Part shown: positions 8,192-17,642 of the stretch, one piece after another
How the letters are laid out: each line of letters opens with the position of its first letter
Position numbering within the stretch: position 1 is the first letter of the stretch
NCBI GenBank assembly: GCA_944390825.1
Contig: CALXRG010000011.1
Location: 1 to 64,000, forward strand
Direction of reading: 5' to 3'
From: an uncultured Akkermansia sp.
GTDB lineage: Bacteria; Verrucomicrobiota; Verrucomicrobiia; Verrucomicrobiales; Akkermansiaceae
Length of the DNA stretch: 64,000 nt
The notes under the pieces: model-generated
Told to the model about the DNA's origin: nothing
Databases searched by the model: none
The model's input: the letters and a program-made list of their open reading frames with translations, nothing else
Made by a program: the position numbers and the translations under genes

Positions 8192-9001
8192 TCAGTACGT
8201 CAGCCCAATGTGGGAGTTGTAGCGCAGGTAAGAGAGAATCTGTCCGTCGCGCATGTCGAGGACATAGGGCGTTGCGTGAGTGAACCAGGCTCCGGTGTTG
8301 ACGATGGTGCGCTGGGGGTATTTCCAAAAGCCGCTGCGGTGGAAGTGTCCCGTGATGAGCACTTTCGCCTCCGGGAAAAACTGCTCGGCGAAGCTTTGGG
8401 CCCTTGCTCCGCATTCTACCCAGCCGCGGAGGATGTTCAGCGGCCGTGTCGGCGGCCAAAAGCAGTGGAGAAGTCCGCGCATGTACTTGTTTTTCACACC
8501 GTCGTTGCGCTTCATGATAGGCGTGGTGAAGAGACTGACTGCGCGTGAGAGTTCGAGCCGCTCTTCGAGGTCCGTATCGGCATGGGGATAGGAGCGGATG
8601 AGTTCCTGACAGTGCTCGCGGTTGTGGAGGTATTCCCAGCTCCAGGGGGCCACTTCTTTGAAGAGGGCGTGCCCGTGCATGGCAACGACGCTGCCACCCC
8701 AGAATCGAGCGAGCAGGGCAGGGACGTCCGGGTCATGGTTGCCGGAGATTTCGATGAGTTCGACACCGCGCTGCCGGCACATGCTGCGGAAGGCGTCGCG
8801 GAGTTTCAGCGCTCTGTTTTTCCAGTCGCTGTTGCGTGATTCTGCCAGGTCTCCCGCGACAACCAGCATGCCGGTGTCGTCCAGCAGTGGAGCAAGATCG
8901 TCGATCGGCGGCACTTCACTCCGCTCGTGTCCGAGATGCAGGTCTGAGATAAAGCGGACACGCATGCCCGCCGGCGGCTCGATGCTGATGATGTTGGACA
9001 T
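8192..9001 (-). CDS. Calcineurin-like metallophosphoesterase
   Basis: A 269-residue metallophosphatase with every metal-binding block: DLHLGH near the N-terminus, GDL, GNHD, an MHGH block and a C-terminal GHFH. The region around RSGFWKYPQRTIVNTGAW resembles LpxH-like and YfcE-like enzymes, yet no specific substrate can be assigned. The start at 9001 is 16 bp after the rlmB stop; a longer frame would overlap rlmB with low-complexity residues. It is the last gene of the uspA-ymdB-tcdA-rlmB unit. The substrate could be a lipid A precursor, a nucleotide or a phosphoprotein. Confidence 0.88.
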   Translation of the reverse strand: MSNIISIEPPAGMRVRFISDLHLGHERSEVPPIDDLAPLLDDTGMLVVAGDLAESRNSDWKNRALKLRDAFRSMCRQRGVELIEISGNHDPDVPALLARFWGGSVVAMHGHALFKEVAPWSWEYLHNREHCQELIRSYPHADTDLEERLELSRAVSLFTTPIMKRNDGVKNKYMRGLLHCFWPPTRPLNILRGWVECGARAQSFAEQFFPEAKVLITGHFHRSGFWKYPQRTIVNTGAWFTHATPYVLDMRDGQILSYLRYNSHIGLTY

Positions 9002-9017
9002 GATCGGGGCAGCCGGG

Positions 9018-9638
9018 TTAGAGGGAGCGCTGGCGTACAGCCTCGTAGAGGCAGACGCCGGTGGCGACGGAGACATTCAGACAGGGTATGCTGCCGAGCA
9101 TGGGAATGCGGATGAGAAAGTCGCAGTTCTCTTCGGTCAGGCGGCGCATGCCGTCACCCTCGGCCCCCATAACCAGAGCAATGCCACCCCGGAGATCCAT
9201 GTCGTAGAGAGAGCGGTCACCGTGGTCGGAGGTGCCGACGAACCAGAGCCCGGCTTCTTTGAGGTATTTCATGGTACGGGCAAGGTTGGTGACTTGGATG
9301 AAGGGGACTTTTTCCGCAGCTCCGACGGAAACCCGCAGCACGGTCTCGGTGATGCCGACTGATTTGTCCTTGGGGGCGATGACCGCTGCTACACCGGCGC
9401 CATCTGCCGTGCGCAGAATGGCGCCGAGGTTGTGCGGATCCTGGATACAGTCCAGAATCAGGTAGAGACCCTGCGGCTGCTGCGCCAGAATATCGGGGAG
9501 GTCCCCTTCATCCCGGGCTTTGATGACGATTTTGGCCGGGGTTTTGTCATGGCGCACAGGACCTTTGTCCGACGTCGCTTCCAGTCGGGCGGTGTGTTTG
9601 TTGGGGCGGGCGGTGCGGTCTTTGCTGTTGTATTTCAT
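9018..9638 (-). CDS. rlmB: 23S rRNA 2'-O-methyltransferase (RlmB, SpoU family), short form
   Basis: A 206-residue SPOUT methyltransferase expected to methylate ribose 2'-O of a G in the 23S rRNA peptidyl-transferase region. Diagnostic blocks are present: [16 protein letters not shown] (motif 1), [12 protein letters not shown] (motif 2) and [22 protein letters not shown] (motif 3, forming the SAM knot). The usual N-terminal L30e-like substrate-binding domain is missing; only about 45 basic residues precede the catalytic domain. It lies 59 bp after tcdA and 16 bp before the phosphoesterase gene. A tRNA-directed TrmH-type role is possible, though motif 3 looks RlmB-like. Confidence 0.85.
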   Translation of the reverse strand: MKYNSKDRTARPNKHTARLEATSDKGPVRHDKTPAKIVIKARDEGDLPDILAQQPQGLYLILDCIQDPHNLGAILRTADGAGVAAVIAPKDKSVGITETVLRVSVGAAEKVPFIQVTNLARTMKYLKEAGLWFVGTSDHGDRSLYDMDLRGGIALVMGAEGDGMRRLTEENCDFLIRIPMLGSIPCLNVSVATGVCLYEAVRQRSL

Positions 9639-9697
9639 GACGGGATGCAGGGGGGGGAAGCAGTGCGGCTGCGGATTCGCAGGGGAAAAGCCAGGAC

Positions 9698-10498
9698 TCA
9701 GGTGCCTGAGGTTTGTTCTGTCCGGCGCTGCTGCTGAAGGATGTTGATGGCAAGTCCTGCCATCATGAGGCCAAACGTACCGGTGATGTGGGCGGCAGAG
9801 CCAAAGCCCGCATGGCAGGTGATGCCGCCGCGCTGGCCCGGCTCACGTTCGCAGCTGACGGTGCCGTCGCAGCGGGCAAACCGCGGTTTTTCCGGAGAGT
9901 ACACGCAGGGAATGCCGATGTCCGGGCAGCGGTCGTAGAGCGGGAACGCGTAGTCCTTGCGGAGGGTTTTGCGCAGTTGGGAGAGCAGGTTGTCGCCGCA
10001 GGTGCGGGCCAGATCCGCAACGGTGATATCCGCTGGATTGATGCGTCCGCCGGCTCCTCCGCAGGTGACGATGGGGATTCCCCGCTTGCGGCACTCGGCG
10101 ATGAGGTGGCATTTCGACCGCATGGAGTCGATGGCGTCGATGACAACATCCGGCCCGGTGTCGAAGAGGCGCTCAGGGTGGGCAACCGTGTAGAAGGAGG
10201 GGATGGCGATGACTTCTGCCTGCGGGTTGATGAGTCGGATGCGCTCGGCCATGACGTCGACTTTGACGCGGCCGATGCTGTTGTCGAGGGCGTGTATCTG
10301 GCGGTTGGTGTTGGTGATGCAGAGGTCGTCGAGGTCGAGCATGATGATAGTGCCGACACCGCTGCGGGCCAGGGCTTCTGCTGCCCAGGAGCCGACACCG
10401 CCAATGCCGACGACAGCGGCCCGGGACTCTCGGAGAAGCTGGGCTCCGTCTTTGCCGTAGAGGCGTTCAATGCCGATGAAGCGTTCGGATTCCATCAT
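9698..10498 (-). CDS. tcdA: tRNA threonylcarbamoyladenosine dehydratase TcdA
   Basis: A 266-residue E1-like ATPase that cyclises t6A37 of tRNA to ct6A. The nucleotide-binding loop [17 protein letters not shown] (about 31-47), the [13 protein letters not shown] block and the substrate segment [10 protein letters not shown] are typical of TcdA/CsdL. Cys residues lie near the C-terminus ([13 protein letters not shown]), followed by a hydrophobic tail ([16 protein letters not shown]). MoeB and ThiF relatives would show a CxxC zinc site, which is not seen. The start overlaps the ymdB stop in an ATGA arrangement, so the gene is translationally coupled. Confidence 0.92.
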   Translation of the reverse strand: MMESERFIGIERLYGKDGAQLLRESRAAVVGIGGVGSWAAEALARSGVGTIIMLDLDDLCITNTNRQIHALDNSIGRVKVDVMAERIRLINPQAEVIAIPSFYTVAHPERLFDTGPDVVIDAIDSMRSKCHLIAECRKRGIPIVTCGGAGGRINPADITVADLARTCGDNLLSQLRKTLRKDYAFPLYDRCPDIGIPCVYSPEKPRFARCDGTVSCEREPGQRGGITCHAGFGSAAHITGTFGLMMAGLAINILQQQRRTEQTSGT

Positions 10499-11286
10499 TT
10501 TTCGCAGATGTGGTTAATGGTGGTGATGCCTGTGGCTTTGCCTGTGGTGTCATCGATGCTGAGCAGGGCGCCGCTGAGTCGTGCCGGCCAACCGGCGACG
10601 GGGAACTTGCGGGGCATGCAGGTGACGAAGCTTTGCAGAACGAGGTCGGCGTCGCGGCCGATGATGCCGTGAAGGGGCCCGCACATGCCGGCATCGGTCA
10701 GGTAGGCGGTGCCACCGGGCAGAATGCAGGCGTCGTTCGTTTGGACGTGGGTGTGAGTGCCGACGACGGCGGAGACGCAGCCGTCCAGGTGCCTGCCCAT
10801 GGCGATTTTCTCGCTGGTGGTCTCGGCGTGAAAGTCAACAAGGATGGCCGCAGCTCCGGCTTGGCGCAGTCGGTGGGCTTCCTCAATGGCGTGGGTAAAG
10901 GGATTTTCCGGGCCAGTTTTCATGAAGGTGCGCCCCTGGAGACAGAGAACGCCCAGCAGGCCGTGCGCGGTGGGGAGCAGGCAACTGCCGTGCCCCGGTG
11001 TGCCTGCCTGGTGATTCAGGGGGCGCAGGACTCTTTCCTGGTTGTCGATCCAGGGGATGAGGTCGGCCTGGTCCCAGCAGTGATCCCCCAAAGTGATGAC
11101 GTCGATGCCTTTGCTGAAGAACTCTTGGGCTATCGCTGGTGTAATGCCCCGCCCTCCGGCGGCGTTTTCGCCGTTGACGACCAGGGCATCTGCCTCATAC
11201 CGGTGCTTGAGCTCCCCGACGGAGCGGTAGAGGGCGAGCCGGCCGGGCTCGCCCACGACGTCGCCTAGAAAGAGTATTCTCATCAT
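10495..11286 (-). CDS. ymdB: YmdB-family metallophosphoesterase
   Basis: A 263-residue phosphodiesterase of the YmdB (TIGR00282-type) family, which hydrolyses 2',3'- or 3',5'-cyclic nucleotides in Bacillus and related organisms. Ligand blocks are FLGDVVGEPGR at the N-terminus, VNGENAAGG, TLGDHCWD, DFHAE and GTHTHVQTND. The start at 11286 overlaps the uspA stop by 4 bp (ATGATG at 11281-11286 also allows 11283). It sits between uspA and tcdA with overlaps on both sides, so the three are one transcription unit. The physiological substrate in this organism is not known. Confidence 0.92.
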   Translation of the reverse strand: MMRILFLGDVVGEPGRLALYRSVGELKHRYEADALVVNGENAAGGRGITPAIAQEFFSKGIDVITLGDHCWDQADLIPWIDNQERVLRPLNHQAGTPGHGSCLLPTAHGLLGVLCLQGRTFMKTGPENPFTHAIEEAHRLRQAGAAAILVDFHAETTSEKIAMGRHLDGCVSAVVGTHTHVQTNDACILPGGTAYLTDAGMCGPLHGIIGRDADLVLQSFVTCMPRKFPVAGWPARLSGALLSIDDTTGKATGITTINHICEK

Positions 11287-11777
11287 GCGTCCTGCGCTTT
11301 CGGCCCGCACGGTACGACGGTGACGGGGATTTTGGCGGAGCGCACGAGTTTCTCTGCCGTGTTGCCGAGGAGTATGGAGGTGAGCAGGGAGTGATGGCGG
11401 TTGCCGATGACAAGCAGGTCGATGTGGTGGCGTTCACAAAAATCGTGCACGCAGGGTACGATGTCGTCGGCCTCTTCTGCTTTGCCGTAGATGGGAATGC
11501 CCCACTTGTCGCTGATTTGCCGGGAGAGTTTTTTCGCCCGCTGGTCGGCGAGGGCGAGAACGGTGCTGCAGTCTTCCGGCATGGTGGTGGCGCTCATGGC
11601 GGAGAAGCCTCCCAGCAGGTCGCCCGCCGGAAGGCTGCCGGCTGCGTCCATGACGCAGGGCTCCACGGCGTGCAGGAGGTACATCTTGCCGCCACACTGG
11701 CGCACCAGGTTGGCAGTGAAGTCCAGTACGGGGGTCCCTTCTTCAGAGAAGTCTGTGGCTGCAAGTATTCTGATCAT
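11283..11777 (-). CDS. Universal stress protein (UspA family)
   Basis: A 164-residue single UspA domain. It starts IRILAATDFSEEG, has a mid-protein helical region and ends with the ATP-binding type G-x2-G-x9-G-(S/T) area seen as VIGNRHHSLLTSILLGNTAEKLV, followed by the terminal strand IPVTVV. Spacing suggests ATP binding is possible, though the first loop (GNRHH) is not the classical GxxG. It heads the ymdB-tcdA-rlmB-phosphoesterase operon. A TAGTAT -10 (minus strand, 11784-11789) ends 6 nt before the ATG without a good -35, another potential leaderless start. Confidence 0.88.
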   Translation of the reverse strand: MIRILAATDFSEEGTPVLDFTANLVRQCGGKMYLLHAVEPCVMDAAGSLPAGDLLGGFSAMSATTMPEDCSTVLALADQRAKKLSRQISDKWGIPIYGKAEEADDIVPCVHDFCERHHIDLLVIGNRHHSLLTSILLGNTAEKLVRSAKIPVTVVPCGPKAQDA

Positions 11778-11888
11778 GACGTTATACTAGCACTCGCGCT
11801 GCCGGGATTCCAGAAAAAAATGGCGGGTGGAAGGTGGAATTTCTGCCGCACCGGGGCGGCTCTGCCCGGGCCGTGAGTGTGCACGGGT

Positions 11889-12977
11889 TCAGAAGCTGTC
11901 CTGAGTTGGGTCGTAGTCCGGATTGACGCTTGTTGGGGTGCTCACCGGTGCATCGGCAGCCGGCGCGGAGGGCGAGGCTGTGGAGCCGCCGAAGGTGGTG
12001 GTGGCCGGGGTTGCAGCCTGGGGCGCGGGTGTGACGGGAGCTGTCGGTTGTGCCGGGGTTTCGACGACAGTGTCGTCACCGGAAGCGTCTTCGGGAATCA
12101 CCCTGTCAGGCACGGCTGGAGAGGGGGCGAGGGTGCTGCCGGAGGCAGACTCCGGATGGGTCGGAACGGGACTGGTTGTTTCGAGAGAGGGGGGGGGCAC
12201 TTCTTCGCCGTTGACGTAAATGCGCTCGCGCACGTGACCCTGGCTGTCCACCTCCCATTTGGTGGAGACTTCGCCCGAGGCGCCGGTTGTGGTGCGGGTG
12301 GTGTTTTGTGGCACAGCGGTCGCAGTGGGATAAGCCGGTGCTGCGGGATGGGAAGGGGCGGAAGCGCCCGGGCGGTTCAAACCGTAGGGGATTGCTCCGG
12401 TAGCTGCCTGGCCTGCGGCTGAGGCCGCACGTGCCTGGAAGCGGCCGCAGACACGGAGATCTCCGTAGGTGGCCTGGTCAAGCATGTAGAGGTGATCCAT
12501 GCGCATCAGGGCCTCTTCACCGGGGCGCATAGCCATGATGGCGTCGACGACGCCGGCGGGCTGGCCCGGGATGTCTCTTCTGAGTTCGACGCCGATGAGA
12601 GTGCCCGGCGCCAGGGCGCCGTCTCCTTCCGGTGCGTAGCTTTTGTGCGCGAGGTTCTCAATGACGACGAAATGCGCTGCCGGCGCGGCACCCCAGCCTG
12701 ATTCCGCGACACCCCGGTAGATGACGCGCACCGTGTTGGAGGCCATGAGCTTGCAATTCCCCTGCTGAGCGGCAGGCGCCGGAGCCGGGGCGGTGGGCTG
12801 CTCAGCCTGGACAGGCCGGGCGAAACTTACCTGAGCACCTCCCGGAGAAGTTTGCACGGGCACGGAGTCCGTAGTCTCCGACTGTGTCGGCATGGGGGGC
12901 AGGGCGTCTTGCGCGAGAGCGGGAAGCCCCAGGGCGGTTCCGGCAATGAGAAGATGGGAAAGATGTTGTGTACGCAT
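11889..12977 (-). CDS. Secreted Pro/Thr/Ala-rich protein of unknown function
   Basis: A 362-residue exported protein. A signal peptide ends at about residue 22 (LPALAQ-DA). The mature N-terminal region (about 55-175) has a folded look, with segments such as LMASNTVRVIYRGVAESG, GTLIGVELRRDIPGQPAG and LDQATYGDLRVCGRF. The remaining 180 residues are a Pro/Thr/Ala/Ser-rich linker with no recognised fold. A motif TKWEVDSQGHVRERIYVNG interrupts the linker. No family is recognised. It appears monocistronic, with a leader containing a 17-bp tandem duplication. A cell-surface or periplasmic role is inferred only from the signal peptide. Confidence 0.65.
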   Translation of the reverse strand: MRTQHLSHLLIAGTALGLPALAQDALPPMPTQSETTDSVPVQTSPGGAQVSFARPVQAEQPTAPAPAPAAQQGNCKLMASNTVRVIYRGVAESGWGAAPAAHFVVIENLAHKSYAPEGDGALAPGTLIGVELRRDIPGQPAGVVDAIMAMRPGEEALMRMDHLYMLDQATYGDLRVCGRFQARAASAAGQAATGAIPYGLNRPGASAPSHPAAPAYPTATAVPQNTTRTTTGASGEVSTKWEVDSQGHVRERIYVNGEEVPPPSLETTSPVPTHPESASGSTLAPSPAVPDRVIPEDASGDDTVVETPAQPTAPVTPAPQAATPATTTFGGSTASPSAPAADAPVSTPTSVNPDYDPTQDSF

Positions 12978-13008
12978 GGCTTGTTCAGGGTTAAGGGGTG
13001 CGCGGCTC

Positions 13009-13042
13009 GTACCGTGTGAGCTCTAGTACCGTGTGAGCTCTA
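13009..13042. repeat. Exact 17-bp tandem duplication in a leader region
   Basis: GTACCGTGTGAGCTCTA occurs twice without a gap. On the minus strand it lies between a TATATA-like -10 element (about 13041-13046) and the secreted-protein ATG at 12977, so the duplication lengthens that leader. Confidence 0.9.
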
Positions 13043-13054
13043 TATAGCACAGCT

Positions 13055-14203
13055 TTAGCGGGATTGCCAGTACAAATGATGATTTTTCAGGAGGATATTG
13101 GGGGAACTGTCATCCGCAAAGAGTTGCCCGGTGCCCAGCCCCTGAAGGACACCCGGTGCCCGCAGGGCGCACCACTGGGCAAGCACACTGTGTCCGACGT
13201 GGCTTTCGAGCGCGGAGTTGCACCACCAGCGCAGATGCCGCTCTTCTGCCAGACTGACCCATTCTTCGGCGGCGAGGAGGCCGCCGTGCAGAGAGGGTTT
13301 GAGGACGAGCCCAAGCGGTCTTACCGCCTGCGCCCGGGTGAGGGTGTCGAGCAGACGCTGACGCTCTTCCCGGGTGGAGGGGGCGATCAGTTCTTCGTCC
13401 AGTGCGATGGCGATCGGGGAATGGCGGATGAGTGAGGCGAGGGCTTCGGGCTGTCCGGGTCTGATGGGTTGCTCGATACAGGAGACTCCAGCTGCGGCCA
13501 AGGCTTCAAGTTTGGCCGCAGCCTCCTGGGGAGCGAAGGCCCCGTTGGCGTCTACTCGGAGTTCGGCGAGGGGAAATCGCTCGTGCACTTCCCGAAGCAG
13601 CCGGAGTTCATCAGCAAAGGGTAGGGCCCCGACTTTGCATTTCAGACAGGCGGCTCCCTCGGAGCCCCCGCTCAGAAGGCCGTCGCGCATGGCGGCGAGG
13701 TTGCCCATCCAGACGAGGTGGTGGAGGGGAATGGAGGCTTCGCTGCGGGTGAACGCCGTGTCCCAGATGACCGGGGAAGCAGCCTTCATGCTGAGCAGGG
13801 CGGATTCCAGCCCAAAGCGTATGGCCGGGGAGTCCTCCATGTAGGTGCCCGGCAGGGTTTGCAGGGCTGTGACTTCCCGGCAGACTGCGTGCAGTTTGTT
13901 TTCTGCATCCGGTGTTTCATCTTTGGAGAGACCGGGCATGAAGCAGCACTCGCCCACACCGTGGGGCCTGCCGCAGTCACGGCGCATAGCTCCGCCCGGG
14001 GCGGGCGGGGCCGGTGAGACTCCCCGCTGCGCCGACTCGCCTCCGGTGGCCTCAGCATGAATGTAGTACACCAGGCGGTCCGTCAACGCGCCGCGCGAGG
14101 TGGTGGCTGGCTTTTTGAAGTGCAGTGTGCGGGATTCAACCCACAGGCGAAACGCGGGAAGCTCGGAAAGGTTTTCGCGCAGGGAAACAGCGGGAAGAGG
14201 CAT
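13055..14203 (-). CDS. menC: o-Succinylbenzoate synthase MenC
   Basis: A 382-residue enolase-superfamily enzyme that dehydrates SHCHC to o-succinylbenzoate in menaquinone synthesis. The capping domain fills about 1-140. Barrel residues are KCKVG (acid/base Lys pair), DANGAF (metal Asp), IEQPI (metal Glu), ALDEEL (metal Asp) and LKPSLHGG (second Lys). A proline/alanine-rich insertion in the capping domain (AQRGVSPAPPAPGGAM, about 55-70) is unusual. The start at 14203 lies 13 nt after the menB stop; a longer frame would overlap menB out of phase. It is the last gene of FKBP-menD-menB-menC. Confidence 0.88.
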   Translation of the reverse strand: MPLPAVSLRENLSELPAFRLWVESRTLHFKKPATTSRGALTDRLVYYIHAEATGGESAQRGVSPAPPAPGGAMRRDCGRPHGVGECCFMPGLSKDETPDAENKLHAVCREVTALQTLPGTYMEDSPAIRFGLESALLSMKAASPVIWDTAFTRSEASIPLHHLVWMGNLAAMRDGLLSGGSEGAACLKCKVGALPFADELRLLREVHERFPLAELRVDANGAFAPQEAAAKLEALAAAGVSCIEQPIRPGQPEALASLIRHSPIAIALDEELIAPSTREERQRLLDTLTRAQAVRPLGLVLKPSLHGGLLAAEEWVSLAEERHLRWWCNSALESHVGHSVLAQWCALRAPGVLQGLGTGQLFADDSSPNILLKNHHLYWQSR

Positions 14204-14216
14204 TGCGGGGGGGGCC

Positions 14217-15035
14217 TTACGGGAGGTGGGGGTAGCGGGAAAAGTCCGGCGCCCGCTTCTCCAGAAACGCGCGGGAGCCTTCGTGAGCCTCATCGCACAT
14301 GTAGTAGAGCATGGTGGCGTCGCCTGCCAGCTCCTGGATGCCGGCCTGGCCGTCGAGTTCGGCATTGAGCCCGGCTTTGATCAGCCGCAGTGCGATGGGG
14401 GAAAGCTGCATGATTTCTTCCGCCCATGCGACGTATTCGTCCTCCAGCTGCGCCAGGGGTACTACGGTGTTGACCAGCCCCATTTCCAGTGCTTGCTGTG
14501 CATTGTATTTGCGGCAGAGAAACCAGATCTCACGGGTTTTCTTCTGTCCGATGCAACGCGCCATGTAGGAGGAACCAAAGCCTGCATCAAAGCTGCCGAC
14601 ACGGGGTCCTGTTTGCCCGAAGACAGCGTTCTCTGAGGCGATGCTGAGGTCACAGACAACGTGCAGTACATGGCCGCCGCCGATGGCAAAGCCGTTGACC
14701 GCGGCGATGACCGGCTTGGGCAAGGAGCGGATTTGTTTCTGGACGTCGAGGACGGACAGCCGGGGGACGCCCTCCCGGTCGACGTAACCGCCCCGGCCTT
14801 TCACGTGCATGTCCCCGCCGGAGCAGAAGGCGACGTCGCCGGCGCCGGTGAGAACAACGACTCGAACGGAGGCCATCTCGCGGCAGAGGTGCAGTGCGTC
14901 GCTCATCTCGGCGGTGGTCAGCGGCGTGAAGGCGTTGCGGTAACGCTCGCGGTTGATGGTGATGCGGGCGATGCCTCCGAACTGGTCAAAGAGGATTTCT
15001 TCGTATTGTTTGATGGGGGTCCAGTCGCGTTTCAT
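14217..15035 (-). CDS. menB: 1,4-Dihydroxy-2-naphthoyl-CoA synthase MenB
   Basis: A 272-residue crotonase-fold enzyme forming the naphthoquinone ring from o-succinylbenzoyl-CoA. Clear MenB signatures are [14 protein letters not shown] (oxyanion/active-site loop), [23 protein letters not shown] and [16 protein letters not shown] with the catalytic Asp, then the C-terminal SRYPHLP. Its length is full. It sits 119 bp after menD and 13 bp before menC. There is no Shine-Dalgarno sequence before the ATG. MenE, MenF, MenH and MenA are not in the window. Confidence 0.97.
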   Translation of the reverse strand: MKRDWTPIKQYEEILFDQFGGIARITINRERYRNAFTPLTTAEMSDALHLCREMASVRVVVLTGAGDVAFCSGGDMHVKGRGGYVDREGVPRLSVLDVQKQIRSLPKPVIAAVNGFAIGGGHVLHVVCDLSIASENAVFGQTGPRVGSFDAGFGSSYMARCIGQKKTREIWFLCRKYNAQQALEMGLVNTVVPLAQLEDEYVAWAEEIMQLSPIALRLIKAGLNAELDGQAGIQELAGDATMLYYMCDEAHEGSRAFLEKRAPDFSRYPHLP

Positions 15036-15154
15036 GGTGCGTATCAGTGCGTGTGGGTGATGGTAGAAGGTATGGGAGGACGGGCAAAGGAGTGGGGCTG
15101 AGGATGGCGAGACATGGCCGGTGAGGTTGCGTTCCGTTGGTCAGAGGCGGGTGG

Positions 15155-16816
15155 TCAGAGGTGGGTTGTCCAAGCGGTTGCATCGGTTTCTGCCGAGAGA
15201 AAAAGTTCGACGAGAACGGGACCTGCCGGTTTATCACTGGTGAGCAGAGCGAGGGCTTGGGCCCAGCCGTCGGCATCATGCACTGCCCGGTAACAGAATC
15301 CGCAGGCCTGTGCCCAGCCTTCGGCTGTGGCGGTGCTTTTGCCGGCCACCATCGCGCAGGGGCGCCCGGGTAGGGTGGAAAAGATGCCGCCGCTGTGGTT
15401 GTTGAGCAGGAGAATGCGGAGGTTCGGGCCGATGCCGTCCAGGGCAAGGGCGTTCATGTCGTAAAAAAACGCCAGATCCCCAATGATAAGATACTGGAGG
15501 CCTGAGGTGGATTGCGCGTACCCTACGGCGGAGGAAAGACAGCCTTCGATGCCGTTGACTCCCCGGTTGCATTCGACATGCACGCCCGACGGCAGGGGAA
15601 AAAGCTGGGCATAGCGAACGGCGGAGCTGTTGGCAAGGTGCAGGGTGTCTCCCGGGACCAGCCGGTCCATCAGCTCGCCGACGGCACGGATGCCGCTCCA
15701 GGGTAACGGGTCCTGCACTGGCGAAGGTGCGGGTGCCGGGGTGGCGTCACCGGGGGGGAGCAGCCAGCGGGCTGTATACGGGTGGTCTGAGGAGGCCGGA
15801 ACGCAGGACGTTGAGTCGGAGCTGTTGCTGTGCAGGGCTTGAAGCAGTTGCTCCGGGGTGCCTCGCAGGCAGTGCGTCAGGCAACGGAAGGTGTCAATGA
15901 TGGCGCCGTCCGGGCTCAGATGCAGGTGAAGGCGCGGCGGGGTAAGGCGCAGAAGCTGTTTGAGGCGTTTGGAAATCAGGCATCCCCCACAGGTGAGAAG
16001 CAGGTCGGGCGACAGAGTGGAGTCGGGACTCGCCCCGAGAACCAGGTCGGGGCGCGTTTGGGCAATGCCGTGCGCGTTGCTGAGATGCTCTCCCACGACA
16101 GCCCAGCCCGCAGCAGCGAGCCAGGCTGCCCAGTCGGGGCGATCCGGAAGCTGACCGAGGAGCAGCAGGCGCCGCGGCGATGTCCCCACGAGTGCTGCCA
16201 GGGTCGCCGCACCGCGAGGATGAGCGAGATCAAGCCTGCGGATGACGCGCACCGGGGGCAGAGCCGCGGAGGTGTCTTCGAAGAGCGGCTCGCTCAAGGG
16301 GATATTGATGTGTGCCGGGATACCGCCGTACTCACAGAGGGAGAGCAGGGCCTGGTTGATGAGGCGGTTGGTGTGCCAGGCTGCATCGCCGGTTGAGTCC
16401 TGCATGCTGCCCGGCAGTTGGACGCTGCACGGGGTGAGATTGCCAAAAACTCCGGGCTGGGGGAGGGTCTGGCCGTCCTGCTGATCAATCCAGGCGCACG
16501 GACGATCAGCCGAAACAATGAGCAGGGGCACGTGCCGGTAGTAAGCTTCGGCAACGGCCGGATGCAGATTGAGCAGCGCTGAGCCGGAGGTGACGCAGAC
16601 CGCCACGGGAGCGCGATCGGCTGCTGCCCAGCCCAGAGCGATAAAACCCGCGCTGCGCTCGTCTGTCACACTGCGGCAGGAGAATCCCGGCAGTGCATCA
16701 AGCGTGCGTACGATGGGGGAATTGCGGCTGCCGGGGCAGAGCACACAGCGCGTAACGCCGTGTGCCTGCATGAGAGCCGCCAGTTCGCGAACCTGGGGTA
16801 GGGCGCTTAGTTGCAT
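15155..16816 (-). CDS. menD: SEPHCHC synthase MenD
   Basis: A 553-residue thiamine-diphosphate enzyme that joins 2-oxoglutarate and isochorismate, the first committed step of menaquinone synthesis. The Pyr domain shows CPGSRNSPIVRT, TDERSAGFIALGWAAA with the catalytic Glu, and TSGSALLNLHPAVAEAYY. The C-terminal ThDP-binding part has the GDLAFFYDMNAL block and LLNNHSGGIF. A Ser-rich and Pro-rich linker (about 345-385) separates the middle and PP domains. The gene begins 27 bp after the FKBP gene and precedes menB, so transcription probably starts at the FKBP promoter. Confidence 0.95.
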   Translation of the reverse strand: MQLSALPQVRELAALMQAHGVTRCVLCPGSRNSPIVRTLDALPGFSCRSVTDERSAGFIALGWAAADRAPVAVCVTSGSALLNLHPAVAEAYYRHVPLLIVSADRPCAWIDQQDGQTLPQPGVFGNLTPCSVQLPGSMQDSTGDAAWHTNRLINQALLSLCEYGGIPAHINIPLSEPLFEDTSAALPPVRVIRRLDLAHPRGAATLAALVGTSPRRLLLLGQLPDRPDWAAWLAAAGWAVVGEHLSNAHGIAQTRPDLVLGASPDSTLSPDLLLTCGGCLISKRLKQLLRLTPPRLHLHLSPDGAIIDTFRCLTHCLRGTPEQLLQALHSNSSDSTSCVPASSDHPYTARWLLPPGDATPAPAPSPVQDPLPWSGIRAVGELMDRLVPGDTLHLANSSAVRYAQLFPLPSGVHVECNRGVNGIEGCLSSAVGYAQSTSGLQYLIIGDLAFFYDMNALALDGIGPNLRILLLNNHSGGIFSTLPGRPCAMVAGKSTATAEGWAQACGFCYRAVHDADGWAQALALLTSDKPAGPVLVELFLSAETDATAWTTHL

Positions 16817-16843
16817 GGGAGCCTGGCCGGGCAGGGGAGCTGC

Positions 16844-17482
16844 TTACTTCGTGAGACCCAGCAGCTCCATCTCAAAGATGAGGGTGGAGTTCGGGCCTAT
16901 GCTGCCGGGGCCATTGGCGCCGTATGCGAGGTTCGACGGGATGGTGACGCGCCACTTGGCGCCGATAGGCATGGTGGTCAGCGCTTCGGTAAAGCCGGGA
17001 ATGACCTGGCGGATGTTGAACTCCACCGGTTGCGGGGACTGGTCAAAGACAGTGCCGTCCACCAGCGTGCCCTTGTACATGACCTTGGCGGTCGGGGCCT
17101 TGCCGTAAACTTCCTCACTGTATTTTTCGCAGCCGCCGGGGGTGAGTACCTCGTACTGGAGACCGGAGGCCGTCGTGACTACGCCTGCTTTCTTGCCATT
17201 CTCCTCCATGTACTTACGGCCAAGCTCGAGGTTGGCGCTGCCCCTGGCTTCGGCGCGCTTCCTGAGCATGGCAATAAACTCCTGCTGGTACTGCTGGACT
17301 TTTTCGTTGACGATGGAGAGATCCATGTCACCGGCCAAGCCATCTGCGACACCCTTGGAGAGTTTGTCACCCACGATATCGCCGGCTTCGATGCCAGGAA
17401 GCATCTGCGGGAGAATCTGGGTGCCGAGGCGGTAACCGACGAGATAGCTCATCACTTCTTTCATAAGATCCTGTTCAGACAT
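16844..17482 (-). CDS. FKBP-type peptidyl-prolyl isomerase (FklB/Mip-like)
   Basis: A 212-residue PPIase. The N-terminal helical dimerisation region (about 1-95, with KVQQYQQEFIAMLRKR) is followed by the FKBP domain with VMYKGTLVDGTVFDQS, QVIPGFTEALTTMPIGAKW and IPSNLAYGANGPGSIGPNS. No signal peptide is present, unlike most Mip/FkpA proteins, so it should act in the cytoplasm. It is the first gene of the menaquinone operon, with a leaderless promoter. A link between foldase and quinone synthesis is positional only. Confidence 0.93.
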   Translation of the reverse strand: MSEQDLMKEVMSYLVGYRLGTQILPQMLPGIEAGDIVGDKLSKGVADGLAGDMDLSIVNEKVQQYQQEFIAMLRKRAEARGSANLELGRKYMEENGKKAGVVTTASGLQYEVLTPGGCEKYSEEVYGKAPTAKVMYKGTLVDGTVFDQSPQPVEFNIRQVIPGFTEALTTMPIGAKWRVTIPSNLAYGANGPGSIGPNSTLIFEMELLGLTK

Positions 17483-17488
17483 GCGGCT

Positions 17489-17516
17489 ATTCTAGCAGAA
17501 AGCCAAGCTAAGGCAA
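17489..17516 (-). promoter_or_regulatory. Promoter of the FKBP-menD-menB-menC operon (leaderless)
   Basis: On the minus strand TTGCCT (17511-17516), a 16-nt spacer and TAGAAT (17489-17494). The ATG at 17482 follows after 6 nt. Confidence 0.75.
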
Positions 17517-17642
17517 GCCGGTATTCCAAACAGCTGCCGGGCCCGGCAGAGATCGCACACGAACAGAAATGCACAGTTTGAACCGGGAAGAGTCATGACA
17601 TTTTGCTTGCTCTTGACGGGAACCGGGAGTAATATACCCGCC

